Assembly (NCBI GenBank): GCA_022820995.1
Contig: JAJEEM010000050.1
Location: 1 to 64,000 of the forward strand
Origin: Gemmatimonadota bacterium
Lineage (GTDB): Bacteria; Gemmatimonadota; Gemmatimonadetes; Palauibacterales; Palauibacteraceae
Reading direction: 5' to 3'
Length of the DNA: 64,000 nucleotides
The position numbers and the translations under genes are program-made. The notes under the pieces were generated by a model. The model saw nothing but the letters and a program-made list of their open reading frames with translations, did no database searches and was not told the origin of the DNA. Below are positions 57,201 to 64,000 of the stretch, one piece after another. How positions within the stretch are numbered: the first letter of the stretch is position 1; each line of letters begins with the position of its first letter.

Positions 57201-57840
57201 GCTGGTCCGAGCCGCGGGCGATGAGCGCGTCGCCGGGCTCCACCGCGATCGCGTACGGATTGGCGGCGTCGGCGGTCTTCCAGGGGCTCAGGAGAAGCGA
57301 GCCCGCCGTGCCCTGGAAGGCGGGACCGAAGAGGGCGATGAGCAGCACGGCCGAGGCGACGCCCGCGAACCAGGCGGTCGAACGGCGCAGCCGGTCGCGC
57401 TCCACGCGGCGCCCCCGTTCCACGCGGCGCGCGCGACGGGCGGCGACCTCCAGCAGGCGCGCATCGAGGCCGGAGCGGGCGCCCGGCGACCCGGCGCGCT
57501 CGATGGCCGCGAGAAACGCCGCCTTGAGCGACGGTTCATGCTCCTCCAGGTAGAGCGCGACCTGCGTGTCCGAGACCCGGCGCAGGAGCGGGCGCACCAC
57601 GAACCAGGCGACGAGGCCGGCGGCGGCGACCCAGAGCAGGATGCGGGAGGCGAGGACCGCGCCGTCGTCGAAGCGCAGCCGGTCGATCCCGAAGGTCGCG
57701 ATGAAGAAGACGGCGAAACCGATTCCCAGCGTCACGGCGACGCCCTGGATGACCTGGCGCACGCGCCAGCGTCGCCTCACATCGCGGATGATTTCGAGCA
57801 ACTGGTGCTCCGTGCTCCGCCTCTTCGCCCATCGCTGCAT
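54241..57840 (-). CDS. DUF4175-like large membrane protein with coiled coil and Gln/Gly-rich tract
   Basis: Two N-terminal TM helices, beta-rich middle, long charged coiled coil, QGQEGQ-type low complexity, conserved-looking C-terminus; start MQRWAKRRSTEHQLLEIIRDV. Confidence 0.8.
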   Translation of the reverse strand: MQRWAKRRSTEHQLLEIIRDVRRRWRVRQVIQGVAVTLGIGFAVFFIATFGIDRLRFDDGAVLASRILLWVAAAGLVAWFVVRPLLRRVSDTQVALYLEEHEPSLKAAFLAAIERAGSPGARSGLDARLLEVAARRARRVERGRRVERDRLRRSTAWFAGVASAVLLIALFGPAFQGTAGSLLLSPWKTADAANPYAIAVEPGDALIARGSDQLVRAFPQGFETDEVEVSVRRGESDAWERYFMTPAAEGAAFEVLLFDLDEPTDYTVSSEGVRSPVFTIEVADLPYVDRIDLEYHFPAYTGLSPRTVEDGGDIAVLRGTEVRLRVTPTMATEAARLAFDGEEEGAALEPVNGAFETSFTVTGETFYRIEFMGPGNRFVIGSPDYLVEPLDDQPPGVRISEPGRDTRLSPIEELYVEVEAEDDFGLGRVELLYSVNGGEESSRVLHGTTGGGTTQLSGGHTFFLEEFGLEPGDVLSYYARAADLRPGGPGGGIESSDIYFVEIRPFDRNFRQAEQGGGGGGGGGGGAGMGGELSEQQRQIVAATFRLERDSNEFEEEEMSENLATLTLLQGRLRQQVEELIAQMQQRGVAGDPSLETVFRELPQAPPAMLEAETRLGERQLKEALAPEQRSLQHLQRAEAAFRDVQVQQGGGGGGGTPGSVGSGAEELADLFELELDRLRNQYETVQRGQQQQQDQEVDEALQKLEELARRQQQMNERAAAQPRGAAGGGQGQQQQMIQETEELARQLQRLGREGDRADVEESARRLQEAADEMRRAQAQGRRGQGQAEASNALDRLRDARRLLENRQVAAVEREVEDAARRAERIAERQRELQSDVNEDPTGGDPDRVAGLRERKTELAREVDQLETDLDRLAREARQDQPDAARRLTEAAGEIRESRLRDKLNFSRGVLGTQSEDYVRNFEEQITRDAENVRARVQAARDALSESDPRRLGRQLDETRDLVRGLESLQERLQQGQEGQEGQGQQQGQGDQQGQGQQEGQGEQQGQGQGQQGEGQQGGQGQQGGQGQEGGQQGEGQGGQQQGEGQGQGGRGGQPGQPGQNPRGGQGFAPGGGGGGGGGPWLSPEDVRQFQREFRQRAQDARRLRDELGQEGVDVGDLDDAIAGLDRLRTIGDFDDPEELAALQADVLRGLKDFEFALRRELGSQIERFFLSGSDDVPEEYRELVEAYYRALSEDPPPR
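54640..54925 (-). repeat. Low-complexity Gln/Gly/Glu-rich coding repeat
   Basis: Encodes QGQEGQEGQGQQQGQGDQQGQGQQEGQGEQQGQGQGQQGEGQQGGQGQQGGQGQEGGQQGEGQGGQQQGEGQGQGGRGGQPGQPGQ on the minus strand; nucleotide tract of degenerate CTGCCC/CTGGCC units on plus. Confidence 0.85.
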
Positions 57841-57851
57841 CGTCATCCTCC

Positions 57852-59942
57852 TCAGGCCCCTGCCAGCCCCGACACGGGACGCTGGCGCGTCCAGCGGTTC
57901 GCCAGCACGCTCTCCACCCCCAGCACGAGCCCCGCGAGCAGCAGGAGCACCCACCAGAGTTCCGCGCGCCGCGGCACCGTTTCCTCGTCCGCCGCCGCTC
58001 CGTCCTCCCCGGCGGTTCCCGCCGCCGTCGGCGCGACGCCCGCCACGGCCTCCACCACGCGCTCCGTCGCCACCGACGCCAGATCAGATTCGGTCATCGG
58101 AGGGTTGACCGCCACGGTGGTCGCACGGCCGGCGTCGTCCCGGAGCGCCACCTGGTAGAAGCCGGCGCGGGGAAACTCGATCCACGTCGGCCCTTCGCCG
58201 ACCTCCACCGGCTGCCGGTCGCCGTCCGGATCCACCAGGACCCACTCGGCCTCGTCCCCGGCGAGCCCCGCGGGTCCCGCCCCGCCCGCTCCGACGAGGG
58301 CGGTGAGTTCGAGCACGCCGCCGGCTTCGATCCAGCGTTCCGGCTCCCGGTATCCGGTGGCGTGGAGCGCCAGACGGTGCACGAAGGGCAGGAAGACGGG
58401 CTGCAGCGCGAGGTCGTTCCAGAAACGGTCGAGGGTCGACGTCCAGACCAGCACGCGGCCCTCGCCCACCGCACGGTCCAGCAGGGCGGGTTCTCCGCTG
58501 TCGAAACGGGCCACCACCGCCGTGCCCTCCGCAGGCTCCAGGCTCCAGAATCGTTCGAAGCGCGCACCCGAAAAATCCCCGCTGCGGGGACCGGAGAACA
58601 ACTCGAACACGGCATGGTCGTAGTCGAGCCACGACAGCCGGCGGCCGTCGGCGGCATCCACGAGGGAGCCGGGACCGGCGCCGAGCAGTTCGAGTCCGGC
58701 GTCGGACCACCGATTCATGCTCGCATCCCGCCCGAGGACGATGAGCAGGCCTCCGCCGCCGCTCACCCATTCGCGCAGCCGGCCGGCCCGGCCCGCGTCG
58801 GCGAGGTCCGCGTCGTTGAGGATCGCGAAGTCCGCCGACGTCAGCGTGGCGGCATCGAGACCCGCGGCCGGCGTCCGCGAAGTCTCGATACGGGGCGCGT
58901 CGCCGATGCCGAGGGCGCGTTCGAGAAAGAGACTCCCGTCCGACGCCCTGCGGTTGTTCTCCAGAATGAGCGTGCGCAACCCGACCTCGGGCGCCGCCAT
59001 GAAGCGGAACTCGTTGTCGATGGCCAGCCCGTCCCCGGGGACCGTGAGACGCCCGCGGCTCCGCCCTTCCGGGAGGGCGAGGTCGTCGAACACCGCCGTC
59101 CCGGTGCCGCGCGGAGGCATGTCCACCGGAATCGTCCCCACCGTCCGCCACGCGATCTCGAGCGACACCGGGAGCCCGTCCACCGGCGCGTCGCCCATGT
59201 TCGCCAGCCGCGCCACGAGCCGGACGCGCCCGTCGTCCGCGGCCCGCACCGCCGCCTCCGCGAGCGCCACGTTCGCGGCCTCCTCCGGCGCCACGCTCGC
59301 CGCCCGCAGCGACACCCCATCGGGAAGCCGCACCCGGCCGCCGTCCTCCCACCCCGTGCGCTGGAAGTCCGAGACGAGCGCCACCTCCCGCCTCCGGTCC
59401 TCGGACTCCGCGAGAATCCGCCCCGCAAGCTGGATGCCCGCCTCGAGCCGCGTCCCCAGGTCGGTCGTCGACAGATCCGCGAGGGCGTCCCGGGCGGCGA
59501 CGAGGTCGAGCGTCAACGGCACCCGCTCCCGCGCCCGCTCGTCGAACGTCGCCACGGCGACGCGATCCCCCTCCCCGAGACCGTCGAGGACGGCGCGCGC
59601 GGAATCGAGGGCGGCCTCCCAGCGCCCCTCGTAGCCCAGGCTCGCCGACACGTCGAGGAGGATGACGACGTCGCGGGCCGAACCCGCCTCCACCGCCGCC
59701 ACCGAGTCGAAGAAGGGCCGGGAAAAGGCGAGCGCGAGGAGGATGACCGCGAGGCTGCGCAGGGCGAAGAGCAGGGGATGCCGGATCCGGCGCCGGTTCA
59801 TCGTCTTGAAGGGCAGCTTCCGGAGGAACATCAGCGACGGGAACACCGTCACCCGGCTGCGCTGGCGATGCGTCAGGTGGATGATGATCGGGATCGAGAG
59901 GAGTCCGAGCCCGGCCAGGAACCACGGGGTCAGGAAACTCAT
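57852..59942 (-). CDS. BatA/VWA-domain membrane protein
   Basis: MSFLTPWFLAGLGLLSIPIIIHLTHRQR BatA N-terminus; DVVILLDVSASLGYEGRWEAA VWA-like MIDAS; C-terminal TM. Confidence 0.88.
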   Translation of the reverse strand: MSFLTPWFLAGLGLLSIPIIIHLTHRQRSRVTVFPSLMFLRKLPFKTMNRRRIRHPLLFALRSLAVILLALAFSRPFFDSVAAVEAGSARDVVILLDVSASLGYEGRWEAALDSARAVLDGLGEGDRVAVATFDERARERVPLTLDLVAARDALADLSTTDLGTRLEAGIQLAGRILAESEDRRREVALVSDFQRTGWEDGGRVRLPDGVSLRAASVAPEEAANVALAEAAVRAADDGRVRLVARLANMGDAPVDGLPVSLEIAWRTVGTIPVDMPPRGTGTAVFDDLALPEGRSRGRLTVPGDGLAIDNEFRFMAAPEVGLRTLILENNRRASDGSLFLERALGIGDAPRIETSRTPAAGLDAATLTSADFAILNDADLADAGRAGRLREWVSGGGGLLIVLGRDASMNRWSDAGLELLGAGPGSLVDAADGRRLSWLDYDHAVFELFSGPRSGDFSGARFERFWSLEPAEGTAVVARFDSGEPALLDRAVGEGRVLVWTSTLDRFWNDLALQPVFLPFVHRLALHATGYREPERWIEAGGVLELTALVGAGGAGPAGLAGDEAEWVLVDPDGDRQPVEVGEGPTWIEFPRAGFYQVALRDDAGRATTVAVNPPMTESDLASVATERVVEAVAGVAPTAAGTAGEDGAAADEETVPRRAELWWVLLLLAGLVLGVESVLANRWTRQRPVSGLAGA

Positions 59943-60865
59943 CGGTCCTTCCCCTTGAGGCGCCGCGACCGGTGCGACAGATAGCGGAAGAGCACGGCGT
60001 CGAGCGGCGTCGAGGTGACGACGAGTTCGTGGTCGATCGCGCGGTCGATCATCATCTTCGAGATCTCGCCCACATGCCCCTCCACGAGGGAGAGGTACTC
60101 CTCGCGCATCACGTCCGGGGTCACAGGAAGCCGCTCCCCCGTCTCCAGGTCCTCGAACGACCTCGCCGCCTCGAACGGGAAGTCGACCTCGGCGGGGTCC
60201 AGGATCTGGAACACGATCACGTCCTGTCCCTTGCTGCGCAGCGCGCCCACCGAGTTCAGGACCGTCTTCGGTTCCGTGTAGAGGTCGGAGACGAGCACCA
60301 CGATCCCCTTCCGGGTCAGGCTCTCGGCCACCTGCGTAAGGGGCCGCGTGAGGTCGCCCGCCGTCTCGGCCCGGACGCGGTCGAGCGCCGCCAGGATCAG
60401 GCGGCGGTGCCGGACGGAGGGGGGGATGTACTCGAGGAGCTTCTCATCGAAGATCGCCGCGCCCACGCGGTCGCGCTGGCTCGCGGAGAGATAGGCGAGG
60501 CAGGCCGTGAGGTAGCGGGCGTAGTCGAGCTTCGTGATCCCGCGCGAGCCGTAGTCCATGGAACGGGAGGCGTCCACCGCGAAGAAGACGTTCGCGTTCG
60601 TCTCGGCCTCGTATTCCTTGATGTAGTGGCGGTCCGTGCGTCCGTAGACCTTCCAGTCGATCTTGCGGATGTCGTCGCCGGGCAGGTACTGGCGGTGCGC
60701 CGCGAAGTCGAGCGACAGCCCGAGGAAGGGCGACCCGTGCGCCCCGGCGATGAAGCCCTCGACCACGGAACGCGCCACGAGTTCGAGGTTCCCGATCCGG
60801 GTGAGCACCGCCGGATCGAGGAACTGCGTCCCCGGCACCGTCCTCGAGACGATTCGCGCCCGCAT
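59939..60865 (-). CDS. DUF58 domain-containing protein
   Basis: GLSLDFAAHRQYLPGDDIRKIDWKVYGRTDRHYIKEYEAETNANVFFAVDASRSM. Confidence 0.93.
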   Translation of the reverse strand: MRARIVSRTVPGTQFLDPAVLTRIGNLELVARSVVEGFIAGAHGSPFLGLSLDFAAHRQYLPGDDIRKIDWKVYGRTDRHYIKEYEAETNANVFFAVDASRSMDYGSRGITKLDYARYLTACLAYLSASQRDRVGAAIFDEKLLEYIPPSVRHRRLILAALDRVRAETAGDLTRPLTQVAESLTRKGIVVLVSDLYTEPKTVLNSVGALRSKGQDVIVFQILDPAEVDFPFEAARSFEDLETGERLPVTPDVMREEYLSLVEGHVGEISKMMIDRAIDHELVVTSTPLDAVLFRYLSHRSRRLKGKDR

Positions 60866-60881
60866 CGTCCGGCCCGCTCCC

Positions 60882-61970
<1,089 letters not shown>

Positions 61971-62011
61971 GCCGGCTCCTTCCGGGTTCAGTGTCTCGGC
62001 TCCACGTGAGC

Positions 62012-62821
62012 TCAGTGTGTGAGGGCGTATACCACATAGTTGACGCCCAGCTTGTACGCTTCGTTGGAGAGGGCGATGGGGACGAACCCGCGGTCGGACC
62101 ACTCCATGTAGTCGCCAATGTCGTTGTCGTGATTCACGATGACCATAAGGCGGCCGTCGGGGTCGTTGTCCTCGAAGACGCCCCAGTAGCTCGCCACGCC
62201 GCCCCGGTAGGGATGCGGCATCTCGATGTTCTCCTGTTCCAGGTGGAAGAAGGAGTCGAAGATCGGGTGGCTGTCGTCGAGCCGCACGAGCCGGAGTCCC
62301 GGGAGAAGGATGCCGAGCCCTTCCCTGGTCCGGTTCAGGTCCCGCATGCCGCCCATGTCGTCGATGATGAGGAACCCGCCCTTGCGCAGATAGTTGCCCA
62401 GGTTGTCGGCCTCCGCCTGGTTCATGGTCCAGCCGCCGGGTTCCGACAGGTACGCGACGGGGAACTTGAACAGGTCCGGGTCGTCCATGGCGAGGACGTT
62501 GCCGCCGCCCCGGCGCGGGCCGATCGTCGTGAGCGCGTCCATGATCTCGGCGAAGTTCCGCTCGGCCACGGGCCAGTCGTGGGACCAACCGGGGTTCCAG
62601 CCCCATCCTCCCGTCCGGTAGTAGAGGCGGACGAAGGTGAACTCGCCGGTGTAGGGCGTGTTGTACTCCTGGTACGCGGCGAGATCATCCCCGAATCCGC
62701 CTCCGCCGCGTCCGCGCCGGCGCTGGCCCTCGAGGTCGGAGACGGCGAGCAGCGCGAGCAGCGCGGCCAGGCCGCCGGTGGCGAGACGCCGGATCGCGCG
62801 GCGTCGGGTTTGCGCGGTCAT
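62012..62821 (-). CDS. DUF4159 domain-containing secreted protein
   Basis: FTFVRLYYRTGG, FPVAYLSEPGGWTMNQAEADNLGNYLRKGGFLIIDDMGG, DDSHPIFDSFF; start MTAQTRRRAIRRLATGG at 62821. Confidence 0.87.
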   Translation of the reverse strand: MTAQTRRRAIRRLATGGLAALLALLAVSDLEGQRRRGRGGGGFGDDLAAYQEYNTPYTGEFTFVRLYYRTGGWGWNPGWSHDWPVAERNFAEIMDALTTIGPRRGGGNVLAMDDPDLFKFPVAYLSEPGGWTMNQAEADNLGNYLRKGGFLIIDDMGGMRDLNRTREGLGILLPGLRLVRLDDSHPIFDSFFHLEQENIEMPHPYRGGVASYWGVFEDNDPDGRLMVIVNHDNDIGDYMEWSDRGFVPIALSNEAYKLGVNYVVYALTH

Positions 62822-64000
62822 CTCCCGCCCTCCGGGTCGCCGCGAATCTCGAGCAGCAGCTCGAGCGCGGCCTCGAAGTTGGGGGCGATCTCCAGGGCGT
62901 CGAGGACCGCGCTCCGGGCGCCGCGCGCGTCCCCGCTCCGGTGCAGCGCGAGGGCGAGCCGGTAGTGGGCCTCGGCGAGGTCCGCCGGCGCCAGCGCCAG
63001 GAGCGCCCGCCGCTCCAGCGCGGCTTCGGACCAGCGTTCCGCGGCCTCGTGGCCGGAGGCGAGCCGCGCGTGCACGTCCAGGTGGAACGGGTCGATCCAG
63101 ATCGCGCGTTCCAGCGCTTCGCGGGCGGCCGCCTCGTTGCCGAGCGCCTGTTCGAGGTCCGCGAGGGCGAGGTGCGCCTCGAAGTGGTTCTCGTTGAGGG
63201 CGGTGTACGTCCGGTACGCCTCCGCGGCGCGCGGGAGATCGCCCGCTTCGCGCCGGAGCTGGCCGAGAATGAGGATCGGCGCGTCGCGTCCCGCGTACTC
63301 GGGAAAGACCTCGTGCGCCCTTTCCAGCGCCCGCATCGCCTCCTCGGCGAGGCCCGCGCGCTGAGCCTCCGCCGCCGCCATGAGCAGTCCGGCGAAGGTG
63401 TCGGGGCCGGGCGGCGTCCCGGCTTCGGGGTCGCCCAGCGCCGCGAGCGTCGAACCGAACCGGGTCTCGATGTAGTCGCGCAACTCCCGGTCGAGGGCGG
63501 GGAGCGTCGTCCCCAGCGCCCGTTCCACGACCTCCGGCGTCTCCAGCCCGTCGCGATACCCGGCGAGCATGGCGAGCACGGCGTCGAAGCCGCGCGTCGT
63601 CTCGATCATCTCGCACAGGAGGGAGGCCATGTAGTAGGCGTGCTGCACCTGCCCCGGGTAGGCGGGCCGCACGAAGCCGTAGTTGAAGCGCTCGAGCGAG
63701 GGCAGCCGCTCGTCCCGGAAGGCGGCGAGGAAGCCGGGGTCCACGTCGGATCCCCATCCCTCGCGCGCGTGCCGCTCGTCGAGGACCGCGAGTCCCTCGG
63801 AGAGCCAGCGGGGGATGCGGTGCCCGGTGTAGCCGAGCGTGAACGCGTGGGAGATCTCGTGCCACAGCGTCGAGCCCCAGTTGAAGGCGCCGCCGGGACG
63901 GGCGCCGGGGGAGTCCATGGCGAGGACGGACCCGAAGCTCACGCCGAGCGCGCCGATGCCGGCGAGTCCGACCGTGCGCACGGAGAAGTCCGCGTGCCGG
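62818..64000 (-). CDS. Gluzincin (peptidase MA-like, HExxH) with TPR repeats; 5' end beyond window
   Basis: HExxH in STLWHEISHAFTLGYTGHRIPRWLSEGLA; TPR-like C-terminus; frame remains open to the window end (..RHADFSVRTVGLAG); ATGA overlap with DUF4159. Confidence 0.85.
   Translation of the reverse strand, partial: RHADFSVRTVGLAGIGALGVSFGSVLAMDSPGARPGGAFNWGSTLWHEISHAFTLGYTGHRIPRWLSEGLAVLDERHAREGWGSDVDPGFLAAFRDERLPSLERFNYGFVRPAYPGQVQHAYYMASLLCEMIETTRGFDAVLAMLAGYRDGLETPEVVERALGTTLPALDRELRDYIETRFGSTLAALGDPEAGTPPGPDTFAGLLMAAAEAQRAGLAEEAMRALERAHEVFPEYAGRDAPILILGQLRREAGDLPRAAEAYRTYTALNENHFEAHLALADLEQALGNEAAAREALERAIWIDPFHLDVHARLASGHEAAERWSEAALERRALLALAPADLAEAHYRLALALHRSGDARGARSAVLDALEIAPNFEAALELLLEIRGDPEGGR

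Overview
This 64-kb, very GC-rich window looks like chromosomal DNA from a Gemmatimonadota-like (FCB-group) bacterium. The taxonomic guess is inference from gene content and protein style. It is almost fully coding, with many 1-4 nt ATGA/GTGA/TGATG overlaps. I saw no rRNA, tRNA, CRISPR array, prophage or transposase. Recognisable blocks: ABC exporter; agmatinase, Fur, NrnA, CoaE, IscA-like and PHP genes; sirtuin; DtxR-type regulator; SSS symporter with DUF3311 partner; two tandem TonB-plug-like proteins with no barrel; a hydrolase/ligase cluster (M20, amidase, serine hydrolase, cyclase, AMP ligase); a BrnTA toxin-antitoxin; a form II CoxSLM-type molybdenum hydroxylase; two LVIVD-repeat secreted proteins around AsnB; an MBL-rhodanese fusion; ccmEFGH; aconitase; a substrate-binding protein / HAMP membrane protein / OFA-MFS trio; a VapBC/FitAB-type module; a eukaryote-like steroid 5-alpha-reductase homolog; and a MoxR/DUF58/VWA/DUF4175/DUF4159/gluzincin-TPR cluster. 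The most interesting non-coding signals are: (i) a 42-bp concentric double palindrome between the VapBC-type operon and an M23 peptidase, which places mirrored promoter-like hexamers and ATG codons at symmetric positions; (ii) a Fur-box-like palindrome upstream of an uncharacterised 72-aa ORF; and (iii) a palindrome upstream of brnTA. All functional calls come from reading the translations by eye; no database search was run.
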